Assembly: GCA_013399895.1 (NCBI GenBank)
Contig: VXBA01005480.1
Location: forward strand, 214,728 to 278,727
Length of the DNA stretch: 64,000 bases
Source of the DNA: Serilophus lunatus
Taxonomy: Eukaryota; Chordata; Aves; Passeriformes; Eurylaimidae
Reading direction: 5' to 3'
Shown here: in pieces, positions 23,401 to 33,185 of the stretch
Numbering within the stretch: the stretch's first letter is position 1
Layout: each line of letters starts with the position of its first letter
Position numbers and translations under genes: made by a program
The notes under the pieces: model-generated
Database searches by the model: none
Told to the model about the DNA's origin: nothing
Seen by the model: the letters and a program-made list of their open reading frames with translations, nothing else

Positions 23401-26400
23401 TGCTTTGTGTGTCAGAGGAGGGGAAAACCTGTCTGATATCATCAGCCTGGGAAATTGCAGGAATTGGATGTTCTTGGATTATTCACAGAATTGATCAAAG
23501 TAGAGGACATTGAACCTGACTAGTGTAAGGTAGTGCTTTGTTGAATAACTCTTCCATGTAAACTCCAAAGATCTTTGATGACCAGCTGGTTAATATGTAT
23601 GCTTTAGTCAACTGTGCAAGCAAGTGCTCATGAACCTGTGACCCAGCAAATAATACCTCAGACAACAGAAACTTCAGTCCTGGACACTTTCTAGGATGCC
23701 TTTATATGCACTGGGGAGAAGGGGAGATGTCACCTGACAAAGAAACTGATAAAGGCCCAGTTGATTAAAAGAAAAAAAATGTATTTCCAAGCCACTTTTA
23801 TTGATTTAGGAGTCAAAGACTGACAGGGAAATGACAGAACAAATGGGCATAGGAGGGAAAATAAAGATAGTGAAACAAGAGTAGTTTTGTTCTTGTCACT
23901 TCCAAAAAAAAAAAAAAAAGAAAGATTAAACACAAGATCACACCACTTCAGAGAATGTGTCTGCACAGGAAAGGGTGTTGGCACTTGCTGCAGGGGGGAT
24001 AACAGTCAAGGACATGTGATAGCAGGGACTTCTGTGCGAGATAACTCAGCTGTGAGCACTAACCCTGTGCTGAAGGCTGTCCCATGGAGTGTCACTGCCG
24101 CTCCTTAGCTTCCAGCCAGTGCAACTGTGCCAGCCTCACCTGTTGAGTGGGCATGTTGTTGAAACAGGCTGTATTTTGGAAATTATTGCAGATTTGTGTT
24201 CTGGATAGCTCTGTGCAGTTGCATGTCTTTGTATGCAATTGGAGGTTTCAATGCTCTTCTTACAGGAGGGGTTGTAAATAATATCCTGAAGCAAAAAAAA
24301 AAAGCACAGTATTGCATTTCAGTGTTGCTTTTGTGAAATGACTGCTTTGTAACCAAAAAAGCAATGGCTTATTCATACAGACAAAGTAGACTCAGACTTG
24401 TGGAAACCAGGTACTGGCTTGGCCTTAGTAAATTTTATCCTCATAAAAGTGAGAATAGCTGTTGTGTCTGCTGTAATTAGAGTGCAGCAGCTTCAACTAT
24501 CTGGGTTAGCAGTTTTGTCCTAAGGTGTGTGTGTTTGCAGTGGAACAGGGTGGTGTTTAAAGCACAGTTCACAGAAGGATAAAGATCACTGCTCCTGGCT
24601 CTGTGTTTGTGTACTGGCTGATGACAGACTGTATATGAACTAGAGCTGAGATGGAAACTTATCCTTTTTGTTCACTTGCCTGGATATCATTGCCTGTAAT
24701 AGTGAAGAACTGAGGCACACCTGGATCCATCAGTGAACCTTTATTAATTGTTGTGTTGGTTTTGAAAACAAACCAGAACTGTAAGAAATTTTCAACCCCC
24801 AGACAATATACCAGAAAGAAGAAAATATATTTCTTTATTTGGTCCAAGTGTATAAGCTACATATATTTACATATACATACATATACATATGTTTATTTGG
24901 TCCAAGTGTATAAGCTGGATTGTCAAAGAGAATGCTTGTTTTCCTTTTTGTTATTCCATCAACTGATTCACACTTGCACCCCTGCAGGGAGCAGGAACCA
25001 ATGAGAAAGTGTTGACTGAAATTCTTGCCTCCAGAACACCTGCGGAAGTGCAGAAGATTAAACAGGTTTATCTGCAAGGTAATTTTCTATATAGAATAAA
25101 GTGTCTCCCTTCAGACCTCTTAATATGATTTTAACTCATCTTTCAGGTGAACTGATGGATGTGTTCAATAAAAGGGAATTCTTTCTGTTGGATTGCAAAC
25201 TTCGTGTTGAAAGAAACTAGAGCTTGGATTGTAAACTTAAAATAGTTTTTGTTTCAGGGCTATAACTGCAGGTTATGGTATTTTGTGCTTTATATTTAGA
25301 ATTCTTTCAAATGCATTTCTTCTACCTGTTATTTTCATCCCTTTGACTGAAAGGCAATTTTTAGTAACTAGAAATTAGAAAACTGATATCACAAAAAGGG
25401 TGATTTTTGCCTTTTGCTCAGTGTTCTGTGCAAAAGCAGGTGCAGCTTTTTGGTTGCCCACAGGAATATGTGCTCTTACCCTGTGATGGTGAGGTTGTTT
25501 TGTTTAAGGCAGTGTTTAATTCAACGTATTTCTTTTACCTCTAAGCAGATTCCTTCCACAGAAGAAATTCTCATCTCTTAATAAATGTTGAGCCCAAATT
25601 TTGAATCTCCAAGGGCAAAATTTATTAATACTAGGCTTGTCTGGGCTTGTGGGTTTTGTACAGTTGAGTCTGCCATATTTTAGCATAAATTCAGATTTTT
25701 ATCCTCTTCAGTTCCTTAAAGAGATGAATCTATGTATGTCATCTTGTACCTGGTACTAGGTGTGAGGTGCCTTATTTTCACCTCTTTTCACTAATGTTAG
25801 GGTATAAGTGAAAGCAAAATAGGTTGTTAAAGGTGTTTCTGATAGATGATTCTACAGCTGTGAGTCAAGTGAACTTTTTGCTTTTCCTTGCTTACTCCTC
25901 AAAACAGCGAGGAAGTGAGTGGATATTGCTCTTTTGCAGAGTATGAGGCCAACCTGGAGGATAAGATCACAGGGGAAACATCAGGCCATTTCCAGAGGAT
26001 GCTGGTGGTCCTGCTGCAGGTCAGTGTCTCACTGTGCAAGATTTTCACTTCTGTTTGCCTGCTTGATGTACACTTGTCATTTTGTGCTTACTAAGCTGGG
26101 TTCTAGATAGGCCTGGGGATAGGCAAGAGTGATTCTGGAGCTGAGTCACTTCCTCTGACTTGCAAGGTCCGTCTTGAGCTCTATTATGAGTCATTTCCCT
26201 ATGACTGAAGTGAAAAACTTCTGTGATGCCTGTGGGTATAGAGGATGCTGCTATTTGGGGCTTGGAAGGCAAAATGGGAAGAGAACATCTATTTCATATA
26301 GACATGTGCAAGCAAAAGATGAAAGTAAGATGTTTTTTGAGAAGATGCATTAAGGGTTAACTTCTCACTGTAATTCTTAAAGTCTGAATATAACAGGTAA

Positions 26401-29400
26401 GTGTTTTTTTGACTTTAACACCTTTTAAAAATTCTCTTCAGGCAAACAGAGATCCTGATGCTGGAGTTGATGAGAGTCTTGTTGAGCAGGATGCTCAGGT
26501 TGGTGAATGGCTTGGGGCTTGGAATGTTTCTACGAGTTATCTTGCAAAAAGAGTATACAGCTAGAATTCAAATGTGACAGAGAAATTGTTAAGGTGTCCT
26601 ATGTGTGTTTCTTAAAACATTTTCCTGGGCTTTTGTATATTTTGGACAAAAAAAGTGTTGAAATTCGAAACAATGGGATCAAAACTTTTGGTTTATCTTG
26701 TTCTGCTTTTTATTTATTGAGAAGCCTGAATGAAACAGTAATTAGGACACTGGAAGGGAGAGTTATAATTGTTGAGGGAGCCACTGCTGGAAAGTTCAGA
26801 ACTGTTAACTGTTCATTCCTTAATATCTGACTTGAACTGCTCTCTGAATGTAATCCATTGTCCATGGCTGCCTGCTAAACCTGTGCTCTGGAGGAAAAGG
26901 AACACCAGCAGTAGCACAGCAAGATGGAGAGGCAGCCTGGCAAAATATATTTTACCAGCACAGGCCTACCCTGTGTTACTTAAATTCAGAAAAAAACATT
27001 GTTCTCCTGCTATTAAAATCAATTTCCTGTGGAAATTGCAGCCTGAAGATTAGTGGGGCAAATGTTTGAATCCTGAACTAGACTGTTTTCATGGAATTGT
27101 CAGTCTTGCCCTTTGCTGGCCTTGTGCAATTGAGGAAACCAATGAAAAACAGGACTTGGTAGGTGGGTGGATTCCTTTTGGCCTCTTTAATGGAGTTTAA
27201 ATAAGCATCTAAATTTAGGAGGTACCACACTTCAATGTTGCAGAAGTCCTAGCTTTCTAAATGGTCTCTGTGGTTTGCTGTGTACATTTGGCTTGAGCTG
27301 AGACCTTGAGTCAATGCACTTTACATTCACCGTCCCACAGAGCTGGAACTGATTCAGTGATTTTCTAATTACTATTGCCAGGTACAGATGGTGCAGAACT
27401 GAGGTACATGACTGTGCAAATGTAGTGCTGCTTTTTAATTACTTATGATTCTCAGAGAAGCTTTGAATTAATACTTGGTAGTGCTTGAAAGAGAAAGTTT
27501 AACTTTTTGGAAAAGATTTTATGAACATTTTTTGAAAGTAATGTAATTGAGGTACATTTTCGGCATTGCTCAGTGGCAAGGCATGTAAAAACTTAAAGCT
27601 CACATAAAATGTTGTTTCCAACTTGTATCTTGAAATGAGTGTTTTCCTGGCATTTCTAAATTCTGGGTTGAGACTTCTCACTTGCTACTGGATGGAGAAT
27701 GCTGGTATTCATTTAAAGAGTCAGGAAAAAGAACTCATTTCATTTTCTTAATGTTTTTTTCTTTCTCATTTTCTCTCTGCTGTTGGTCATTCCAACTTGT
27801 TGAATTGCTTTACTTTCTAAGTGCTACTAGTGGCCTGGTCTTTGCATCAAAAATTACTCACCTGCAGAGCAATGAATGTGCTAAAATGATTAAATGATAA
27901 AAATCTGGCTTCATATGAGTAAAAATTTATCATCCCACAAATCCTGCTTCTAAATCAATCTTTCACTCCTTGATAGAAAACTCCTTCCTGGGCCAAGTTA
28001 ATGTAGTTCTGCCACTCAAGAGTCAATGTGTGACCAAGTTTTCCTAGTCTGATTTGAGAAACGGCAGGGAAATAAGGGCAGAAAAAGCCCTTAGCTCTTA
28101 GGAATAGATTTTATCTGCAGTATTATCCCAGTGTCAGAGAACTTCAGGCTTATGAAAGAGACTTTGTGCAGTCCGTTTTGGGGCCTTAAGCAGCATTATT
28201 CATGTTAATGCTTTCACAGTCAATTTCAGATTTTTTTCATTTATTTCTAAGATGAGTTCAGTATTTGGCAATTTTATTTCGTATTTTCCCCTCCAGCTAC
28301 AGCTTGTTAGTATGTTTAATGCTCTTTAGAGTGAGACAAATGGAGCTTTTCAACAGGATGTGTGGACACATAGCAAATGCTGCTGTTTTGTTCTCTTGAA
28401 TTCACAACAGGTTTTGTTTAGAGCTGGGGAGCTGAAATGGGGAACAGATGAAGAGAAGTTCATCACCATCTTGGGAACCCGCAGCATTTCCCATCTAAGG
28501 AGGGGTAGGTAGTGTGGTTCATGTGTGCCTGAAATCCAGCCTGGAAAAGCTCAGCCCATTTAGAGGCGCATACTTTATTAAAGAGACAAAATTCTTTATT
28601 ATAAAGAGACAAAACTCTTATTTACCTGCTCATAAATCTGTTTTACCAAGCTGTTCAGGCCATTAGAAATAAAGCATGGTGTTGTTCCTCCCCCAGGTGC
28701 CAGGGATGTGCCCTCTGATAGGAAATTGGGACAGAGGGAAGAATGAGTGCATGGATAATGACAAAAAATGGCACTGGGGGGCACTGGGAGAAATGCTGGC
28801 TGTGCATGTGACTGAGGACACTTTGTTTTGTAGTGTTTGACAAGTACATGACTATTTCTGGCTTCCAAATTGAGGAGACTATTGACCGGGAAACCTCTGG
28901 AGACTTGGAGAAGCTGCTTTTGGCTCTTGGTAATTAAATCTCAACAGATCTAAAACTGGCCTTCTTCACTTAGTCCCAGGCCTCTTGAAGTTGCAATTGT
29001 TACAGGAAGTAGCATGAAAGGATGGTTTCTTTGGGAAGTTAATCACCTGAGATCTGTTTTTATATCTGAAGAATAGGTTTTATTCTTCCTTTATCAGATG
29101 GAGGGCTGGGGGAGAAGTGGTCAGCTTCATATGAGACAAAACTGTCTTAATTTGTATTCCTGGCAGGTCATTTAGGACAATGTTGTAGTGGATTTGTAAC
29201 TGGGAGTAAAGTTTGACTAGTAAAGTCTCTTTTCTATTAGAAATAAAATATCCTAAGTCCTAGAACCCCAAGAGTTGTAACAGAGGGACAGACCAGGTTA
29301 CAGCTGGACATTTAATTGTCCACACAGGAGGGAGCGACCCAGTAACACACACCTTGCAATGAAGGATTGTCCTGTATTGAATAACAATCAGTAATTCAAT

Positions 29401-32400
29401 CATTTGCCTCCTTTTCAGTGAAATGCATCCGAAGTGTGCCTGCCTATTTTGCTGAGACTCTGTATTATTCCATGAAGGTATGTACATGTTTTCCATATGT
29501 CATTTTCCATCTCCTCCAGCTACAATTCCTTTCCCTTTTGCTTATTCTTAATTCTTTCTTTCACTGTAAATGCCAACAGGATGCTGTATCTCAAAGTCTC
29601 TTCAAAAGGTCCAGGGAATGCAGATTTGGGAGAGGATACAATTTATAAGCTTTGCTTTGAGTTCATCATACGTTTGTCAGACCATAAATCTTTTGCTGTT
29701 TTTTTTGACTTGATTGCATTAGAAGATGTCTGGCTAAACCCACTGGGCACTTCCAGCTGAATAGACTATGGTGTCCTTAGGTGGTGGATATCTTGAAGTA
29801 AAGGTGACCCAAAACTGAATTGTAAATTGTTCACATCAGTGCTCTTTGTCTTGGAGGTAAGTATTTATAGACTGAAGGCATAGTTAGCTTTGAAACATAT
29901 TTTGATTACCATCCATCCTGTTTTGAGAAAGAAAAGAAAGTCATCAGAGAAAAGGAAAGGGGCTTGAACAGCTGCAAAAGTTTGTGCAGAGAAATTGCAA
30001 CACATCTGTGTTTCTGTTGGCTTCACCTTCTCTTGGATGGGAAGAGATAAGCAGGGAACTCCCAGTGGATAATACTGATTAAACCTGAGGTAGGTAGTCT
30101 ATGATAGTTTTCGGCCGAGTTATCAGCTTCTCTGAAGAATTTGTCCCTTTGCCTTGCTGGAAAGCTCTGGAGTCTGTTGCCAAATGGTTGTGTTGATGAG
30201 GTGTCAGCATGAGAATTAGTGACAAGACACAAAATAGCGGCTTAATTTTTAGAAGTAGGTTTACTGCTGTATAGATACTAATGTAAAGTAAGATTTGGGT
30301 GAAAAATACAAAATATTACCCCAGTATGCTGAGCTGTATGAGCATTACTTTTTTTCTTATTTATTAATTTTTATTTTTTCAAGAATGCAGTTTTCCTGTA
30401 GGTCCTTGTATGCTTATGTTGTGAGGATCCTCATGAATGTCTGCTGATGAGATCTCCAATTAATTTTTTTAATATAAATAAAAATCATTAAGCACTTCAG
30501 ATAAAAAAAGCTCTTTATCATTTATTACTTTGGCAAAGGAGCTTGTGCCCTTAATTGGTCAGTTTGACATGACAAAGTTCAATGCTGAGCAGAGTTTGCT
30601 TTCATGATTAGGACAGAGCTTGGCTTTTCCTCTTCAGAAACCACTGGTCTCTAGGCATAACTTTTGAGCACTTTAGGGCGTTTTTAGGTGTAATTCAAGA
30701 CTATTGCACCCACTCGAAGGATTGAGTGACCCTGGACTTTAGGCTGAAGATGATGGTGGGGGCTCTGCCAAGTCCTTCCCTGAGGTGCAGTAGCAGGTCA
30801 GCACCTGAAAATTTGTCTTGCTTCAGCTTGTGTGGAGTCTGACTTGTCTGAGCTGAGGGGCCAGGATGTGTCTGCACAGCCTTGCCAGCACAGGAGCTTG
30901 GAGTGTTTAAAGCAGTGAAGACGAATAGAAGAGGTGGAGCATGTTTGTGTGCCTAGAAAAGTTTTTTCAGGTCTGCCTTCATAATAAACAGCTGGATGGA
31001 ACAAGCTGCTCTGCCTGTGTCTGGCTGTATGGTGTTCCAAGCTTTGTGTTAGTCACTGTCAGGATTTGTGTGCTCAGTTCCAGAAGGTCTGCAGTTCTGC
31101 AGTCTCAGAGCACACTGAAAGGTGATTTACATGTGATGCTGGTTGTGGTGATCAGCTGTACTGCTGTGTAGTCTTGTAAATGGGTTATTTTAAATTTATA
31201 TGGGCACTCACAGTTGAAGCCTGTGAGATAAAATGTGAAGCAAGAGGTCTGAGGTTGATAGAACTACAGGAGCTGGAACACTGTGCGTGGTCAGTCCTCT
31301 GTTCTCCATGTTGCAGTGTGACTGTCCTGTGGTATTGTCCCAAGTATTCTCTGTTTTGGAGTTGAAATGTAACGCAGGAGTGATTTGAGGTGCCACTTGT
31401 TTCTTTCTTGTTGTACCCTGATTATTTGGTTTTTTGTTGCTGCCTCTGTCTGGAACAAGCTCATATTTTAATCTTCTTTAATTTTTAGGGGGCTGGCACT
31501 GATGATGACACCCTGATCAGAGTCATGGTTTCAAGAAGCGAGATTGATTTGTTGGATATCAGACAAGAATTCAGAAAGAACTTTGCAAAATCACTGTATC
31601 AAATGATTCAGGTAAAATTACTCTCCTATTGTCAGGGAACACGGGGATGACTGAGGTGCCATTATTTTCCCTGTTTATTTTCTTGGGAGGGAGTGGATGT
31701 GAGTAGATGTGGATGACACATTGAGCTCTGAGAGCAGTGGTGGTTGTTCTCCAATTTTGCCAAGTACCACATCACATTGTTTAAGTGGCAGACACTTCCT
31801 ATGGAAAGCTGAAGGTTTCCTTCCAATATTCACTAGGAGAGATGATGTGGGTTTCTGAAATTACAGTTACTCATACACCCTTTTCAGCTGCTGCATAATT
31901 TCCCTTTTCTTGTCTGAGTCCCTTATTGTCAATGCTCCAGGGAAATAACACTGGGGCTGGGAATATGAATTATCATGAGGTTGAAGTTTCAGTCTTGGAC
32001 TGTGATGTGGAACCTTGGGTAACATTTCCAAGTGGAAAGGATTTCACATTGGAACCAGTCTGAATCATAATCTCCTTTGAGTGGCTGGGAAGGGACAGGA
32101 AGGGAAAGGGCCACAAGGAATCCAGAGCCAGCTGTTGCTGCACAGTTGAAGCCAAAATGCTTTTTTTCCCCTAGGATTTCTTTTTTCTAGTTTTATTTTA
32201 AAAATGCTGGTTTTTATGATTGTTATCATTCCTGACATTATGCTCCCATAGTCTAGATGGAGTTGCTTTTGACAGTGCCAGTGAGGCCCATGCAGCTGTC
32301 CTGTGAATTTCATCAAAACTTTATCAGGATTGCAGGGCTGAGGCCTTTCTAAGCCATGGCAGGTGCACTTGGCTCATTAAATGTTGCTTTTGGTGCTGCT

Positions 32401-32731
32401 TTGGGCTTCTCCGGTGAACTTCCCCCCTTGCAGGCAAATGCATTGCATTATGCAACAGGCAGCTCTGTTCTAATAAAGTTTTTTTGGGGTTTCTTGTGTT
32501 TCTGAGAGACTGTGTGTGTAAATATAACTCCAATAGAAGAGGCAGAGAATTTCCTTGTAATTCCTGAGTGGAGAGTCATCTATGTGGATTTTCTGTGGGT
32601 GTGATGGGGCCCTCCTTGGCTGGGTTCTGTGGTGGTGACTCATGGTGACTGGTGTGTTGTGTTAACAGAAAGATACATCTGGGGACTACAGGAAAGCACT
32701 GCTGCTCCTCTGTGGTGGAGATGATGAGTGA
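14465..32731 (+). CDS. ANXA5: Annexin A5, complete coding region over 12 coding exons
   Basis: Coding join: 14465-14473, 20953-21037, 22069-22163, 22513-22626, 24988-25078, 25940-26019, 26442-26498, 28411-28504, 28834-28929, 29419-29477, 31489-31611, 32669-32731. All junctions are GT/AG and phases agree. The product is 321 residues. Known role: a cytosolic protein that binds phosphatidylserine membranes in a calcium-dependent way and forms two-dimensional lattices, with anticoagulant activity and presence in cartilage matrix vesicles. Seen: four annexin repeats with type II calcium loops GMGTDEE (30-36), GAGTNE (102-107), KWGTDEE (186-192) and GAGTDDD (261-267), and their distal acidic ligands E72, E144, E228 and D303. 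Trp187 and Cys316, characteristic of A5, are present, and the protein ends GGDDE. There is no signal peptide, as expected for an annexin. Oddities: Tyr at position 89 where Arg is usual, and a weak exon 8 donor. Identification is very secure. Confidence 0.97.
15073..15105. repeat. Perfect 13-bp inverted repeat (hairpin) in ANXA5 intron 2
   Basis: GTGAAAGCACTCA at 15073-15085 is exactly complementary to TGAGTGCTTTCAC at 15093-15105, with a 7-base loop AATTGTA. Pairing stops at once on both sides, so the structure is only 33 nt. That is too short for a typical microRNA precursor, which needs about 60-80 nt. It lies about 600 bases downstream of exon 2. Confidence 0.85.
19620..19860. other. CpG-rich patch inside ANXA5 intron 2
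   Basis: Seen: CpGs are locally dense (GTTTCGACGGGATCGC, CTCCGAG, GAAGCGAT, TGTCGCGATCTGCCCGAG, GCTGCCGCCG, GAGCGCTCGCC), in contrast to the AT-rich intron on both sides. A 60-codon frame (19621-19803) is open but unrecognised. It lies 1.1 kb upstream of exon 3. It could be an internal promoter, an enhancer or a young insertion. I saw no repeat ends. Confidence 0.3.
20953..21037 (+). CDS. ANXA5: ANXA5 exon 3 (residues 4-31)
   Basis: Acceptor CCCCCTCTAG|TACACG and donor GGAATGG|GTAAGG, 85 nt, ending in phase 1. It encodes YTRGTVRAFSPFDARADAE... up to KAMKGM, the N-terminal tail and the start of annexin repeat I. The first calcium loop (GMGT) is split across the intron, with Gly32 completed in exon 4. 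Residue 10 is Arg where the chicken protein, as I recall it, has Thr. Confidence 0.96.
22069..22163 (+). CDS. ANXA5: ANXA5 exon 4 (residues 32-63)
   Basis: Acceptor TTGACTTCAG|GGACTG and donor GGCAGG|GTAAGA, 95 nt, returning to phase 0. It encodes GTDEETVLKILTSRNNAQRQ followed by EIASAFKTLFGR. This is the conserved calcium loop and helices B-C of annexin repeat I, including the family signature GTDE and the SRNNAQRQ turn. Confidence 0.97.
22513..22626 (+). CDS. ANXA5: ANXA5 exon 5 (residues 64-101)
   Basis: Acceptor CTGCACTAG|GATCTC and donor ATCAAG|GTAAGA, 114 nt, phase 0 to 0. It encodes the end of repeat I (DLVDDLKSEL, with calcium ligand E72) and the start of repeat II (MRPAYIFDAHALKHAIK). 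Residue 89 is Tyr (TAT) where annexin A5 proteins I recall have Arg (PARIFDA in chicken, PSRLYDA in human). Confidence 0.96.
24834..24916. repeat. 25-bp perfect direct repeat flanking an AT-rich CATATA segment, intron 5
   Basis: The same 25 bases (starting TTTATTTGGTCC and ending GTATAAGCT) occur at 24834-24858 and 24892-24916, a period of 58 bp. The 33 bases between are an ACATATA-type low-complexity stretch. The second copy ends 71 bp before the exon 6 acceptor, in the region where branch points lie. It looks like a recent local duplication or an expansion by replication slippage. Confidence 0.9.
24988..25078 (+). CDS. ANXA5: ANXA5 exon 6 (residues 102-131)
   Basis: Acceptor CACCCCTGCAG|GGAGCA and donor CTGCAAG|GTAATT, 91 nt, ending in phase 1. 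It encodes GAGTNEKVLTEILASRTPAE followed by VQKIKQVYLQ, the calcium loop and helices B-C of repeat II. The sequence matches chicken annexin A5 as recalled, apart from conservative changes (N to K in VQKIK, M to L in VYLQ). Confidence 0.97.
25147..25220 (+). other. Candidate cryptic alternative exon in ANXA5 intron 6
   Basis: Seen: a plausible acceptor (TTTTAACTCATCTTTCAG) ends at 25146. If joined to exon 6, which ends in phase 1, the downstream frame stays open for 24 residues beginning GELMDVFNKREF and stops at TAG 25218-25220. An AATAAA lies at 25580. Such a terminal exon would give an annexin truncated after residue 131. Nothing in the peptide resembles an annexin. This is speculative and probably a decoy. 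Confidence 0.15.
25940..26019 (+). CDS. ANXA5: ANXA5 exon 7 (residues 132-158)
   Basis: Acceptor GCTCTTTTGCAG|AGTATG and donor CTGCAG|GTCAGT, 80 nt, phase 1 to 0. It encodes EYEANLEDKITGETSGHFQR followed by MLVVLLQ, the C-terminal half of repeat II. E144 in the TGETSG motif is the distal calcium ligand of that repeat. Confidence 0.97.
26442..26498 (+). CDS. ANXA5: ANXA5 exon 8 (residues 159-177)
   Basis: Acceptor AATTCTCTTCAG|GCAAAC, 57 nt, phase 0 to 0. It encodes ANRDPDAGVDESLVEQDAQ, the linker and start of repeat III. The donor is GCTCAG|GTTGGT, weak at +3 and +4 compared with GTRAGT. The reading frame and the next exon nevertheless require this boundary. Confidence 0.93.
28411..28504 (+). 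CDS. ANXA5: ANXA5 exon 9 (residues 178-208)
   Basis: Acceptor TTCACAACAG|GTTTTG and donor AGGAGGG|GTAGGT, 94 nt, ending in phase 1. It encodes VLFRAGELKWGTDEEKFITI followed by LGTRSISHLRR. It carries Trp187 in the KWGTDEE loop of repeat III. In the mammalian protein this tryptophan becomes exposed and inserts into membranes when calcium binds. Confidence 0.97.
28573..28616. repeat. Imperfect tandem duplication in ANXA5 intron 9
   Basis: CTTTATTAAAGAGACAAAATT (28573-28593) is followed directly by a near copy with two inserted bases and one change (28594-28616). It lies 69 bp downstream of exon 9. It is a local replication-slippage duplication with no evident function. Confidence 0.7.
28834..28929 (+). 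CDS. ANXA5: ANXA5 exon 10 (residues 209-240)
   Basis: Acceptor TTTGTTTTGTAG|TGTTTG and donor GCTCTTG|GTAATT, 96 nt, phase 1 to 1. It encodes VFDKYMTISGFQIEETIDRE followed by TSGDLEKLLLAL. E228 in the DRETSG motif is the distal calcium ligand of repeat III. Confidence 0.97.
29419..29477 (+). CDS. ANXA5: ANXA5 exon 11 (residues 241-260)
   Basis: Acceptor GCCTCCTTTTCAG|TGAAAT and donor CATGAAG|GTATGT, 59 nt, phase 1 to 0. It encodes VKCIRSVPAYFAETLYYSMK, the end of repeat III and start of repeat IV. M259 lies next to the last calcium loop. Confidence 0.97.
31489..31611 (+). CDS. ANXA5: ANXA5 exon 12 (residues 261-301)
   Basis: Acceptor CTTTAATTTTTAG|GGGGCT and donor ATTCAG|GTAAAA, 123 nt, phase 0 to 0. 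It encodes GAGTDDDTLIRVMVSRSEID, then LLDIRQEFRKNF and AKSLYQMIQ. These are the calcium loop and helices B-C of repeat IV. Confidence 0.97.
32669..32731 (+). CDS. ANXA5: ANXA5 exon 13, C-terminus and stop
   Basis: Acceptor GTTGTGTTAACAG|AAAGAT. It encodes KDTSGDYRKALLLLCGGDDE (residues 302-321) and stops at TGA 32729-32731. D303 completes the calcium site of repeat IV. Cys316 is the single conserved cysteine near the end of annexin A5. Confidence 0.97.
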   Translation, partial: KDTSGDYRKALLLLCGGDDE

Positions 32732-33185
32732 CAGGGACGGGGACACGGAGCCATTCTTGTACTCCAGCTTTGCAGCCCTCTGTTAGCATGGCCAGCTGAG
32801 TTTTTGTACCTTAATGCTTCGTGGCTGTTTGAATTTATACTAGCATTGCACTTATTAAAAATGAGCTTATTGTTATCCAAGTGATCCCTCCTCTTCCCAA
32901 CACCCCAACTTCCAGGATCTTCAAGTGCCTTCTGTGATTTGTCTTTGTGGAAGATGGGTGCTGAGAACCCAGCTCTTTGCAAGAGTTTTGCTAGAATAGG
33001 AAAAAATAATTTGAAGATGATCCTTTTTTGCTTTCATTCCTTACACTTCCACTGAATGTTAAGCTAGTTTTAACATGGCAAACAAAGAAAAGGTATCCTT
33101 TGTATGTAATGTTTGAATGAGTTGGAACATAATACATGCAATCATTGGAAATCTCAAGGACCAATAAAATTTTTCCCCTCTTATC
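32732..33185 (+). other. ANXA5: ANXA5 3' untranslated region
   Basis: From the stop codon to about 17 bases past the AATAAA at 33163, roughly 450 nt in all. It starts G+C-rich and becomes AT-rich. A weaker ATTAAA at 32854 could give a shorter form. The exact cleavage site is estimated. Confidence 0.75.
33163..33168 (+). terminator. ANXA5: ANXA5 poly(A) signal AATAAA
   Basis: Canonical AATAAA in CCAATAAAATTTTTCCCC, 432 bases after the stop codon, followed within 20-40 bases by T-rich and GT-rich sequence (TTATCACAGTTGTATGTGGG). This is the arrangement expected at a cleavage site. Confidence 0.75.

Noticed and set aside
23904..23919. A16 tract as the tail of a processed pseudogene
   Set aside because: No cDNA-like body or target duplication is visible next to it.
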